Shown: one piece after another, positions 36,989 through 45,403 of the stretch
Position numbering within the stretch: the first letter of the stretch is position 1
How the letters are laid out: each line of letters begins with the position of its first letter
Assembly: GCA_009777635.1 (NCBI GenBank)
Contig: WRLK01000003.1
Coordinates: 1 to 64,000, forward strand
DNA length: 64,000 nt
Source: Oscillospiraceae bacterium
GTDB lineage: Bacteria; Bacillota; Clostridia; Oscillospirales; Ruminococcaceae
Direction of reading: 5' to 3'
Notes under the pieces: generated by a model
Seen by the model: the letters and a program-made list of their open reading frames with translations, nothing else
Databases searched by the model: none
Told to the model about the DNA's origin: nothing
Position numbers and translations under genes: made by a program

Positions 36989-37112
36989 ATGCCAAAATCA
37001 AAAGAATTGCATATCCTGTGGGCAAACGGCGATATACTTACTTCCCGGCTTATGGTCCTGAAATATTCCACCAAAGGCATGACAAACCAATGGTCATTCT
37101 ACTCCAACGGCG
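36989..37112 (+). pseudogene. Truncated DsrE-like gene fragment
   Basis: An ATG preceded by GAAAGGAG starts a frame whose first 35 or so codons (KELHILWANGD..TS..MVLKY...M.NQW) resemble the N-terminus of small DsrE/DsrF-like sulfur-relay proteins. After the tryptophan the resemblance stops and the frame runs antisense into the PfkB kinase gene. It reads as a remnant cut off by a deletion. The family assignment rests on memory of the motif and needs a search. Confidence 0.45.
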
Positions 37113-38135
37113 TTATGTTGTCCAGACCTCGCCTGAAACCGCATATTTTTCGTGAAGCTCAAGCATTTGCTCTTTTGTGCCGACGCCGTCCGTGCCGCCT
37201 TCGAAGGAAAGGCATCCGGCGGCGGCGCTGTTTGCCAGCCTCAGGATTTCCTCGGGCGACATTCCGCTATAAAGCCCGAGCAGGGCTCCTGCGCAAAACG
37301 CGTCGCCCGCGCCGACGCTGCCTTTGATGTAGCCCTTAGGCAGCTCAAGGGAGCGCATGCCCGTCCATCTTCGCTTGTTGTCCATAAAAATGCCGGTTTC
37401 AGGGCAATGGATAATCACACAATCGGATATGCCGAAATCCATAAGCTTTTCGCATATGACCGGCAGACTTTCAAAAATCAGCGTGCCGTCGGGGTTTCTT
37501 GGGGAAATCCCGACTGTTCTGCCTGCTTCGATTTCGTTTATGATCACGTAGTCGCTGTGCTTTAAAGACGCGGGTACGATGCTGCGAAAACGGTCGCCGT
37601 CCTCGCTTACGATATCGATAGAGGTTTTGACGCCAAGTCTCTTAGCTTCATTGAGTACCCGCGCCAAAACCGTGCCGTATTCGTCGTCGCCTGAATCCAT
37701 ACGTTCAAGAAGCAGGATATACCCGATATGCAAAATCTTCGCGTCAAGTCTGTCAAAATCAATATGCTTTAAATCAAATACCGCGTTTGTGCCTTGGTTA
37801 ACGAAAAAGGTGCGCGTGCCCGATTTGCTTGAGAAAACGTCGGTATATCCCGTAACGGCGTTGTCGACCATAGATATATTTGAAATATCAAGGCCGTTTT
37901 TCTTATATGTGTCAAGCACATATTTCCCCGCGTCGTCGCGGCCGATGCAGCTTACGCCTTTTACCGCAAGCGACGGCGACAACCGTTTTAGGCTGATACC
38001 GGTGTTGCTGACACAGCCGCCAACGCTCCTGCCCTCGGCGCGGATTTTCGTAAGCATTCCCTCGCCGGGATAAAAATCAATTTGCTTTAAGTAATCTACA
38101 AATATGTTTCCACCTACCGCGATTCCGGTTTTCAT
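37113..38135 (-). CDS. PfkB-family carbohydrate kinase
   Basis: This ribokinase-superfamily enzyme phosphorylates a sugar or nucleoside with ATP. The N-terminal substrate motif is GGNIFVDYL with GGCVSNTG. The PfkB signature KGSVGAGDAFCAGALLGL carries the catalytic Asp. Length 340 is normal. The substrate is not evident. It lies 66 bp downstream of the AmmeMemoRadiSam genes on the same strand. Confidence 0.87.
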   Translation of the reverse strand: MKTGIAVGGNIFVDYLKQIDFYPGEGMLTKIRAEGRSVGGCVSNTGISLKRLSPSLAVKGVSCIGRDDAGKYVLDTYKKNGLDISNISMVDNAVTGYTDVFSSKSGTRTFFVNQGTNAVFDLKHIDFDRLDAKILHIGYILLLERMDSGDDEYGTVLARVLNEAKRLGVKTSIDIVSEDGDRFRSIVPASLKHSDYVIINEIEAGRTVGISPRNPDGTLIFESLPVICEKLMDFGISDCVIIHCPETGIFMDNKRRWTGMRSLELPKGYIKGSVGAGDAFCAGALLGLYSGMSPEEILRLANSAAAGCLSFEGGTDGVGTKEQMLELHEKYAVSGEVWTT

Positions 38136-38201
38136 GACGGACCACTTCCTTTAACTATTGATTTTACGCTATATTATCATAACATTCTAAACGGTTTTTC
38201 G

Positions 38202-39083
38202 CTACCTCATATTGAGCGCGAACACATTTTTGAGGTATTTCTTAGCGATTTCATGCAAGCTGTGGATTTTCCCGCACGAAGTCGGCTCCCTGTCTGAATA
38301 GCTTCGCCTCGGGAAAAAACGCGACAAATGCAGCGGAATCTTATCGTCAAGGGACGCTATCCACTTTGCGAGAAGCGCGATTTCTTCCTCCGAATCGTTT
38401 TCCCCCGGTATAATCAAGGTAGTAATCTCCACATGGCACATGCTGTGCGCGAGCGCAACTGTTCCTTTAACATCCTCGAGGCGTCCGCCAAGCTTCCTGT
38501 AAAACCCGTCGGAAAACCCCTTTACGTCGATATTCATGGCGTCTGTAAACGGAAGCTGCGCCTTGAGCGGCCCGAGGCTTATGTAACCGTTTGTCACAAC
38601 GACGTTTAAAAGCCCCGCTTCATGCACAAGCCTTGCGCAGTCTAAAAGGTACTCATACCCGACCAGCGGCTCGTTGTAGGTATAAGCCACGCCGATATTG
38701 CCCTCCGGCACGGTCTTTGCGGCAAACTCTACAAGCTTTTCAGGCGGGATATATTTTGCGCGGGGCATATCGAAGTCCCGCGAGATTTTGGCGTTCTGGC
38801 AAAAGGGACAGTTAAAATTGCATCCGAAACCGCCGACGGAAAGCACATTGCTGCCCGGATGAAACATATAAAGCGGCTTTTTTTCGATCGGGTCGAGCGC
38901 AATCGACGAGACAAGCCCGTAACCCGCGGCATATAGTCTGCCGCCGATGTTTTCGCGCACCTTGCAAAATCCCGCCGCGTTTTCAGGAACCCTGCAACGG
39001 TGCGGGCACAGCCCGCAGACCGCGTCCCCGCCGTCCGTGTGGTAAAACATCGCTTCATGCTTTGATTCCTGCGCGTCACTCAT
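38202..39083 (-). CDS. amrS: AmmeMemoRadiSam system radical SAM enzyme
   Basis: This PflA-like radical SAM protein has the cluster motif GFGCNFNCPFCQN. An N-terminal Cys-rich segment CGLCPHRCRV...GFCKVR is typical of AmrS. The chemistry of the system is not settled; it is widespread in anaerobes and archaea. I place the start at ATG 39083, overlapping the end of the Memo-AMMECR1 gene. Confidence 0.9.
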   Translation of the reverse strand: MSDAQESKHEAMFYHTDGGDAVCGLCPHRCRVPENAAGFCKVRENIGGRLYAAGYGLVSSIALDPIEKKPLYMFHPGSNVLSVGGFGCNFNCPFCQNAKISRDFDMPRAKYIPPEKLVEFAAKTVPEGNIGVAYTYNEPLVGYEYLLDCARLVHEAGLLNVVVTNGYISLGPLKAQLPFTDAMNIDVKGFSDGFYRKLGGRLEDVKGTVALAHSMCHVEITTLIIPGENDSEEEIALLAKWIASLDDKIPLHLSRFFPRRSYSDREPTSCGKIHSLHEIAKKYLKNVFALNMR

Positions 39084-40461
39084 GGCGGGTGACCTCGAAG
39101 CGTTCAAGCCTTACCGGCACGCCGTCGGGGATACCGCCTTTTCTTCTGGCTATATCGACCTGCTGCTCAACGGTGTCGACGCCGTCAAGGTTCGGAAGCA
39201 GCAGACCGCGACTGCTTCCGCTTGAGACGATCACGCCGTATCGCTTTACGTCAAGCTCCGATGGGCCTGAGATCGCTTCAGGCGGCGATAAGATATCCAC
39301 CTTGTATGCGAGAAGCGGAAGCTCCTGCGCCGACACCGGCTCGAAGCGGTTGTCGTTTAGCCCCGCCGAAACGGCATTTTGTATGATCTCAAGCGCGATA
39401 TTGCCGGTAGTCGGCGAGATTGTGCCGACGCAGCCGCGAAGCCTGCCGTTTTTGTGCAGGGATACAAACGCGCCCGCTTTATTCTTTAAAAGCTCGTCAG
39501 GCAGCCCGCCGGGAAGCGGCAGTGCTTTGCCATTTTTAACGGCGAACTCCAAAGACCTCCGCGCAAGCGCGCGGTAGCAGTCCTCGGAATCTTGCTTTTT
39601 TCTTGCGTCTTTCATGCTCATATCCGTGTATATATCAAGGAAATTGCGGCTTTCGTTGCGTTTTCCCGGCTGAAAACCGGCAACGGCGTACCCGACTCCG
39701 AACGTCCCCTCGTAGGATAACAGCCTTGACGTGACGCAAAGCCGGTCGAAGCAGCCCGCGAGAACCATGAAAGAATTGTATCCGCATTCGGCGGCGCGCT
39801 CCCGAAGCTCATCGGGAATCGTAAGAAGCGACAGGAAATCACCTGTGGAAAGCGCATCGGTCACAGCCTTGTCGAACCTCTCTCCCTCGGGCGCAAAGCC
39901 GTAAGGCCCGCTTGCGCCAAGCTTATGCGACAAGTCCCCGCTTGCGACAAGTACGGCACGGCGCCCTGTTTTTTCGGCGGCCTCCGCGATGATTTGCCCT
40001 AAACGGTAATGTTCACGCGGCTCCATTCCCGATTGCGATATCCTGACCGCGCTGTAATTCTGAAAGCGTCGGTTTATGAACCACATCGGAACCATCACGC
40101 CGTGGTCTAAGGATGCATCCTTTTCCCCGAGAAACCCTGCGGGTATTCCGTTTTCTTCGCAGAGACCCGCGATTTCTTTTGCAAGGCTTTGATCGTATTT
40201 CACTTCAAACCGCGCGTCTTGCGCGTTAAAACGTGCAAGGCTTCCCTTTGCGCCGGCGCCCGGCGAGATATGAAAATAGTCCGAGTACATCACGCCGTGC
40301 GGCGTGATAAACAAAACCGTATCTGGGGAAAGCGCCGCAATTTCAGCAGCTATCCCGTCGAAGGCCGCCAATGTTTTTTTGATTTTCTTTTCCTCGCCGC
40401 GGCCCACCTCAGGCACGGCAAGGGGAGGATGCGGAAGTACGTACGCGCTCAATATCGGCAT
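39076..40461 (-). CDS. Fused Memo/LigB-like and AMMECR1 protein of the AmmeMemoRadiSam system
   Basis: Residues about 1-275 are a class III extradiol dioxygenase/Memo-like domain (HPPLAVPEVGRGEEKK, HGVMVPMWFI, ASGDLSHKLG). Residues about 290-461 are an AMMECR1 domain with VSLHKNGRLRGCVGTI. Both partners of the radical SAM enzyme are thus on one polypeptide. The ATG at 40461 follows GGGAG; a longer start is possible. It overlaps amrS. Confidence 0.88.
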   Translation of the reverse strand: MPILSAYVLPHPPLAVPEVGRGEEKKIKKTLAAFDGIAAEIAALSPDTVLFITPHGVMYSDYFHISPGAGAKGSLARFNAQDARFEVKYDQSLAKEIAGLCEENGIPAGFLGEKDASLDHGVMVPMWFINRRFQNYSAVRISQSGMEPREHYRLGQIIAEAAEKTGRRAVLVASGDLSHKLGASGPYGFAPEGERFDKAVTDALSTGDFLSLLTIPDELRERAAECGYNSFMVLAGCFDRLCVTSRLLSYEGTFGVGYAVAGFQPGKRNESRNFLDIYTDMSMKDARKKQDSEDCYRALARRSLEFAVKNGKALPLPGGLPDELLKNKAGAFVSLHKNGRLRGCVGTISPTTGNIALEIIQNAVSAGLNDNRFEPVSAQELPLLAYKVDILSPPEAISGPSELDVKRYGVIVSSGSSRGLLLPNLDGVDTVEQQVDIARRKGGIPDGVPVRLERFEVTRHE

Positions 40462-40576
40462 AAAATCAACTCCCGTCATGTTTTTTCAGTAGCCTCGACT
40501 ATAGGAATAAATTATGATATTCTATAAACAATCAATCTATCGGATACTGAACACAGGTTCTAAGGAGATACAGATC

Positions 40577-41818
40577 ATGATTAAAAACTGGAAAAAGCAA
40601 TTTGCCGTGATTTACACAGGGCAGGCGTTTTCATTGCTAGGGTCGTCCGCCGTGCAGTTTGCCGTTATATGGCGGCTGACAATACAGACTGAATCCGCCG
40701 TAACGCTCACGCTGGCAGCCATCTCCGCTTTTATCCCCAACATGCTCATAGGGCCTTTCGCCGGCGTATGGATAGACCGCTTCAACCGGCGTGCCGTCAT
40801 GATTGCCGCCGACGGGCTGGTGGCCCTTACCAGCGTGGTTTTAGGCGCCGCGTTCCTGCTGATGGAAATGCCGCCCGTCTGGTTTATTTATTTGATTCTG
40901 CTGTTCCGGGGGCTTGGCAACACTTTTCACGGCCCGGCAATGCAAGCCGCCATTCCCTTGCTGGTGCCCGCCCATATGCTCACAAAGGCGGGGGGATGGG
41001 GGAGTCTGATCAATTCCTTCTCCAATATGCTGGGCCCGATCTTAGGCGCGGCGCTTATGGGCGTTTTACCCATCGCCGGCATTATGCTGGTTGATATATT
41101 CGGAGCCGTTGCCGCCATCGTGTGCCTGCTGTTTGTCCGCATCCCCGACGTCCCGGAAAGCGGTCAAAAGCTTCGCTTTCTGTCGGATATGAAGCAGGGG
41201 TTTTCCGCAATGCGGGCGAATAAGCCGCTCATGGCAATATTCCCTTCGATGGTGGTCATGACGATCCTGTATATGCCGCTGGGCTCTTTGTTCCCGCTGC
41301 TGATTCTGGTGCATTTCGGCGGCACGGCGTGGCATACGGGCGCCGCGACTTTTGTATTTGCGGGCGGCTTGCTTGTATCGTCGCTTGTTATCGGGGTCTG
41401 GGGCGGCATGAAACGGCGCTTTCTCATGGCGTCCCTCGCAATCGGGGTTCTGGGCCTGGGTTCGCTTTTCAGCGGCGCTTTGCCGCAGGAAGGCTTCGCG
41501 GCGTTTCTTGTATGCTGCTTTCTCATGGGCAGCTCCGGCGCCTTTCTCAACGTGCCCGTCATGGCTTATACCCAGGAGACAATCCGGCCGGAAATGATGG
41601 GCAAAGTATTTTCGCTGCTTATGACCGCCATGACGTGGGCCATGCCGGTTGGACTTCTGGCGGCGGGCCCGGTCAGCGAACGCATCGGCATAAGCCAATG
41701 GTTTTTCTGGTCCGGCGTTGCGCTGCTGCTGACGGCTTTTGCTTGCCGCCTGATGACCCGCCGTTATGACGCGGTAACGATGCGGCCTGAAAAAACATCC
41801 GCGAAAGAAGCGATATGA
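40577..41818 (+). CDS. Major facilitator superfamily transporter, MefA/EntS-like
   Basis: This twelve-helix inner-membrane exporter resembles the MFS_3 group, which includes macrolide (MefA) and enterobactin exporters. The N-terminus WKKQFAVIYTGQAFSLLGSSAVQFAVIW and GPFAGVWIDRFNRRAVMI (loop 2-3 motif) are characteristic. The ATG at 40577 follows AAGGAG, giving 413 residues. Substrate is unknown; resistance function is possible but not shown. It stands alone on this strand. Confidence 0.85.
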   Translation: MIKNWKKQFAVIYTGQAFSLLGSSAVQFAVIWRLTIQTESAVTLTLAAISAFIPNMLIGPFAGVWIDRFNRRAVMIAADGLVALTSVVLGAAFLLMEMPPVWFIYLILLFRGLGNTFHGPAMQAAIPLLVPAHMLTKAGGWGSLINSFSNMLGPILGAALMGVLPIAGIMLVDIFGAVAAIVCLLFVRIPDVPESGQKLRFLSDMKQGFSAMRANKPLMAIFPSMVVMTILYMPLGSLFPLLILVHFGGTAWHTGAATFVFAGGLLVSSLVIGVWGGMKRRFLMASLAIGVLGLGSLFSGALPQEGFAAFLVCCFLMGSSGAFLNVPVMAYTQETIRPEMMGKVFSLLMTAMTWAMPVGLLAAGPVSERIGISQWFFWSGVALLLTAFACRLMTRRYDAVTMRPEKTSAKEAI

Positions 41819-41843
41819 GTACTGAACAGGCCCTAAATATAGC

Positions 41844-41995
41844 CATTCTCGGAGGGATGCCGTTCAGAGGACGGCGGGGTGATCGTCAGTCGTCAGTTGA
41901 CAGTTGACAGTTGACAGTTATTGTATCGCTTCGCGATGATCTTAAAAAGGATTTCATTCCCCTCCTTGGAGGGGTGGCGCGAAGCGCCGGGGTGG
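41844..41995. repeat. Dispersed repeat block downstream of the MFS gene
   Basis: A degenerate hairpin unit (41844-41882), a heptamer tandem repeat (41884-41918) and the 40-bp hairpin unit in reverse orientation (41956-41995) are packed between the convergent MFS and rodA genes. The 41956-41995 unit matches 27278-27317 at 38 of 40 positions. Confidence 0.7.
41884..41918. repeat. Heptamer tandem repeat
   Basis: Five consecutive 7-bp units, two CGTCAGT and three TGACAGT, are directly joined. No spacer-repeat structure of a CRISPR is present. Confidence 0.85.
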
Positions 41996-42058
41996 TTTTG
42001 CCACCGCAAAGCGGTAAATGGGTAATTGCAGTGAAATAGGATTGAGGTTCTTAGAGCT

Positions 42059-43201
42059 CTATTCGAACATGGATTTTTCCGAGTGCATGTAGACGGAAAG
42101 CACAAGCCCAATAGCGATGTACGATGTAAGCATCGAGGAGCCGCCGCAGGAAAGGAACGGCAGCGTGTTGCCGATGACCGGCAAAAGCGAGATGTTCATG
42201 CCAATGTTGATTATGGACTGGAACGACAGCATCGCAAAGACGCCGACGCATATGATACATCCCAGCAAATCGGTAGCGCCCCTTGCGCTGTGTAAAATTT
42301 TAAACCAAATCACCAGCATAACGGCGATCACGAACAGACAGCCGACAAACCCCATGCTTTCGCCTAAAAACGAGAACATAAAGTCGTTGTGCATTTCCGG
42401 GATATAAATATGTGACGAGTTAAATATCCCGCGGCCCTCGCGCCCCCCCATAGCAAGCGCCACCTCGGCGCGAAATTGCTGGAACCCAACGCCCTGAAGA
42501 TCTTCAGCCGTCGGGAAGAACAGCCCTCGCATCCGCTCCTTTTGGAACTCGTCTAATATATAATTCCATATAAGCGGCAGGGAGACGGCGGTAAGGGCGG
42601 TCGCGCCGATAATATATCTCCAGCTTATCCCCGCGCAGAAAAGCATACTGATAATGATCGCCGCGAAAATCAGGGCGGCGCCCGCGTCACCCTGGAAGTA
42701 TAAAAGAAGCACGGGTAAAAGGCCGTGGGCGAACAACCCCAAAAGACACAGCGGATTGTTTATATCCTCGCGCGATTTATAAATATGGTATGCGTATACG
42801 ACAATAAACGCACTCCTCAAAAGCTCCGAGGGCTGAAAGTGGAAGCCTATCCCGGGGACGATTAGCCACCGCTTGTCGTCGGGGCGGTCCAGCGTTCCGA
42901 CGCCTAAGAAAAACGAAAACAAAAGCAGCAGGTAGCATGCGGGTACATACAGCTTCCACAGTCTTGCAAGGTCCCGGTAATCAATCATCGATAAGATAAA
43001 CGCCAAAATCATACCAATCAGCGTCGCCGCCGACTGCGTAAGCAGGCTGCGCCGCGTCAGGCGCAGGGAATCTGTAAAATTTGTGTCAAGTATGCCGGCA
43101 ATCAGCACAATGCTCAAGCATGACATTGCAAAACACAACAGCCACAGCACATAGTCTGTCCGCTTTATATATGAAACCATATATCCGGTAATAGCTTTCA
43201 T
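42059..43201 (-). CDS. rodA: SEDS-family peptidoglycan glycosyltransferase RodA
   Basis: This polytopic membrane enzyme polymerises glycan strands during cell elongation. It has about ten transmembrane segments. Key family pieces are PSELLRSAFIVVYAYHI, ALAMGGREGRGIF and NIGMNISLLPVIGNTLPFLSCGGSSM. Length (380) fits RodA better than FtsW. It has its own promoter. MreB or PBP2 genes are not adjacent. Confidence 0.9.
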   Translation of the reverse strand: MKAITGYMVSYIKRTDYVLWLLCFAMSCLSIVLIAGILDTNFTDSLRLTRRSLLTQSAATLIGMILAFILSMIDYRDLARLWKLYVPACYLLLLFSFFLGVGTLDRPDDKRWLIVPGIGFHFQPSELLRSAFIVVYAYHIYKSREDINNPLCLLGLFAHGLLPVLLLYFQGDAGAALIFAAIIISMLFCAGISWRYIIGATALTAVSLPLIWNYILDEFQKERMRGLFFPTAEDLQGVGFQQFRAEVALAMGGREGRGIFNSSHIYIPEMHNDFMFSFLGESMGFVGCLFVIAVMLVIWFKILHSARGATDLLGCIICVGVFAMLSFQSIINIGMNISLLPVIGNTLPFLSCGGSSMLTSYIAIGLVLSVYMHSEKSMFE

Positions 43202-43243
43202 CGATTAAATCCTCATTTTATTTTATGCGCTTCCCCTTTTGAA

Positions 43244-43272
43244 AATATACCTTACATAAGTCTTTTTGTCAA
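43244..43272 (-). promoter_or_regulatory. Promoter of rodA
   Basis: On the - strand TTGACA (43272-43267) and TATATT (43249-43244) are 17 bp apart, about 45 bp before the start codon. Confidence 0.75.
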
Positions 43273-43299
43273 TTTTAAAATTACGTCGGCGTGGTTCGG

Positions 43300-43328
43300 T
43301 TGCAAAAAACAGGGTTTCGCAATATAAT
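43300..43328 (+). promoter_or_regulatory. Promoter of the superoxide dismutase gene
   Basis: TTGCAA (43300-43305) and TATAAT (43323-43328) have a 17-bp spacer, divergent from the rodA promoter. Confidence 0.75.
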
Positions 43329-43361
43329 AGTTAATAAACAACGAAAGAGGCGAATAGAATC

Positions 43362-44015
43362 ATGGATACAATCTCTTTTTCCCCCGTGAATCCCGGAGGC
43401 CACAGACTGCCGCCGCTGCCTTACGCATACGATGCGCTTGAGCCCGTGATAGACGCTAAAACTCTGGAAATTCATCATAACAAGCATCACCAAAAATACG
43501 TCGACGATTTAAACAAGGCGGAGCTTGCCCTTGTCGCCGCAAGAGGTAAAAATGATTTTACATACATAAATTACCTAGAAAACGAGCTTGCCTTTAACGG
43601 CAGCGGGCATATCCTGCACAGTATTTACTGGACGATTATGACAAGCCCCGGCACAGGCGGAAGCCCCGGTACAAATACCGAAAACTGGATAAACTGGTAT
43701 TTCGGAAGCTTCGACGCGTTCAAAGCGCAGTTTTCAGCGGCCGCGAAAAACGTGGAGGGCTCAGGCTGGTGCATACTCGGTTACAATCCGGCATTCGGCC
43801 ACCTTGAGATACTCGCGGCGGAAAAGCATCAGAATGGGACGCAATGGGGCGTTATCCCGATCCTCGTCCTTGACGTCTGGGAACACGCGTACTACTTAAA
43901 ATACAAAAATTTAAGGGCGGATTACGTCGACGCGTGGTGGAAAATCGTAAACTGGGAGGAAGTTGAGCGCCGGCTTTTAGACGCATACCGCGGTAAGCTG
44001 CGGTTAATTATATAG
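43362..44015 (+). CDS. sodA: Superoxide dismutase, Fe/Mn type
   Basis: It dismutates superoxide in the cytosol. The metal ligands are visible: His in EIHHNKHHQKYV, His in GHILHSIYW, and Asp/His in DVWEHAYYLKYKN. At 217 residues with a slightly long N-terminus it is complete. Iron or manganese preference cannot be told. GAAAGAGGCG precedes the ATG. In an anaerobe it points to occasional oxygen exposure. Confidence 0.94.
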   Translation: MDTISFSPVNPGGHRLPPLPYAYDALEPVIDAKTLEIHHNKHHQKYVDDLNKAELALVAARGKNDFTYINYLENELAFNGSGHILHSIYWTIMTSPGTGGSPGTNTENWINWYFGSFDAFKAQFSAAAKNVEGSGWCILGYNPAFGHLEILAAEKHQNGTQWGVIPILVLDVWEHAYYLKYKNLRADYVDAWWKIVNWEEVERRLLDAYRGKLRLII

Positions 44016-44036
44016 CTTAGAATAAAGGCCGCCGTC

Positions 44037-44066
44037 TTGCTGCGCGATGATTTATCCGCGCAGCAA
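44037..44066. other. Strong hairpin between sod and the mannitol dehydrogenase-like gene
   Basis: TTGCTGCGCG (44037-44046) and CGCGCAGCAA (44057-44066) form a perfect 10-bp stem with a 10-nt loop. No T run follows, so it may stabilise or process mRNA rather than terminate. Confidence 0.5.
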
Positions 44067-44097
44067 ACGCGGCTGAAAGAATCAGGGGTGTCAAAAA

Positions 44098-45279
44098 TTG
44101 AAATTTTTAATGTATGGAGCGGGCAGTATCGGACGCGGGTTTATCGGCCCGCTGTTCTCTAATTGTGGATATGAAGTTGCGTTTATCGACGTCAACCGGA
44201 AGATCATCGATGCGCTAAACGCTTATGGCAAGTACCAGTACACGGTTGCCGCCGACCCCGTGTATGACGTGCTTGTAAAGAACGTGCGCGGCGTTGACGG
44301 TGCGGACGAAGCGGCGGTAATCGAAGAAATTGCCGGGTGCGATATGATTGCGACGTCGCTCGGAGCATCCGTGCTTAAAAAGGTAGCGCCCACAATCGCG
44401 AAAGGTTTTTCACTTCGTATGCGTAAAAACGGACGGCCCTTAAACCTGCTGATTTGTGAAAATCTAAAGGATTCGGCTCATCTTCTGCGCGGATGGATTG
44501 AAGACGCCATGCCGTCAGCGGACAAGCCGCTTGTTCATGAACACGCGGGAAAACTCGGGCTGATTGAGGCGGCTGTCGGGCGCATGGTTCCGGTCGCCGT
44601 GCAAAACGACGACGACCCTTTGCACCTTACGGTCGAAGCGTACGGCTTTCTTCCGGTCGACAAGGCGGCGTTTGTCGAAGAGCCGCCTGCGGTGAAGGGG
44701 CTTGTCCCGCATACGCCGTTTGCTTTTTACGAGGAGCGAAAGCTCTATCTTCATAATATGGGACATGCTATCTGCGCGTATTTTGGTGAGCGAAACGGCG
44801 CTAAAACTATTGCGGAGGCCATATCGCTTCTAAGCGTGCGGCTTTTCGTTCAAGGCGCGATGACGGAAGCCGCCGCGATGTTGTCCATTAAATATTCCGT
44901 GCCGTTCACGCGCATTTTCGACCACGCCGAGGATTTGCTTCTGCGGTTTGAAAACGCGTATCTTCATGACACATGCGCGCGTGTCGGCCGCGACCCCATG
45001 CGAAAGCTCAAGGCGGGCGACCGCCTTGCGGGCGCGCTATCGGAGTGCTTTAGACATCAGGTTTACCCTGTGTATATAGCGCTTGGGTTTGCGGTAACGC
45101 TTCGCACGCTCACCGATGATGTTAATGAAGCCGCAAGCCTTGCAAGAAATACAGGCGGGCTCACCGAGGAGCAGACGGCGCTTGTTATGAAGCTGTTCGA
45201 AGCGGCCGATTTACCTGACGGCGAGCTGTTTCAAAAGGCAGAGCGGATCAAGCGTGAGCTTCGCGGAAATATTGTATAG
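44098..45279 (+). CDS. Mannitol dehydrogenase-family protein (mannitol-1-phosphate 5-dehydrogenase-like)
   Basis: It belongs to the polyol-specific long-chain dehydrogenases, which convert mannitol-1-phosphate to fructose-6-phosphate or related sugar acids. The N-terminus MKFLMYGAGSIGRGFIG is the NAD site. LLICENLKDSAHLLRGW and the catalytic-region YLHNMGHA are present. The start is TTG 44098 after GGGGTG. No mannitol PTS is nearby, so a different polyol or altronate/fructuronate-type substrate is possible. Confidence 0.8.
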   Translation: MKFLMYGAGSIGRGFIGPLFSNCGYEVAFIDVNRKIIDALNAYGKYQYTVAADPVYDVLVKNVRGVDGADEAAVIEEIAGCDMIATSLGASVLKKVAPTIAKGFSLRMRKNGRPLNLLICENLKDSAHLLRGWIEDAMPSADKPLVHEHAGKLGLIEAAVGRMVPVAVQNDDDPLHLTVEAYGFLPVDKAAFVEEPPAVKGLVPHTPFAFYEERKLYLHNMGHAICAYFGERNGAKTIAEAISLLSVRLFVQGAMTEAAAMLSIKYSVPFTRIFDHAEDLLLRFENAYLHDTCARVGRDPMRKLKAGDRLAGALSECFRHQVYPVYIALGFAVTLRTLTDDVNEAASLARNTGGLTEEQTALVMKLFEAADLPDGELFQKAERIKRELRGNIV

Positions 45280-45356
45280 TCATTCTACTTCAAAAGCGCT
45301 CCTAGATTTTCGAGGATATTTTTTGTCTGATGAGGAAGAGTCCCCATTCACGAAGC

Positions 45357-45388
45357 AACACGGATACCTGACCGGTATCCGTGTTTTG
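45357..45388. terminator. Terminator between the convergent dehydrogenase and methyltransferase genes
   Basis: AACACGGATACC (45357-45368) pairs perfectly with GGTATCCGTGTT (45374-45385) and continues into T residues on the + strand. It can also act on the - strand, where the tail is weaker. Confidence 0.75.
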
Positions 45389-45403
45389 CATGATCCTTGG
45401 GTT

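Noticed and set aside
41066..41698. Long reverse-strand open frame opposite the MFS transporter
   Set aside because: It is rich in Arg/His/Gln and mirrors the codon pattern of the clear transporter gene; no start site or family signature.
41884..41918. Possible CRISPR-like repeat
   Set aside because: Units are 7 bp with no spacers and no cas genes are nearby.
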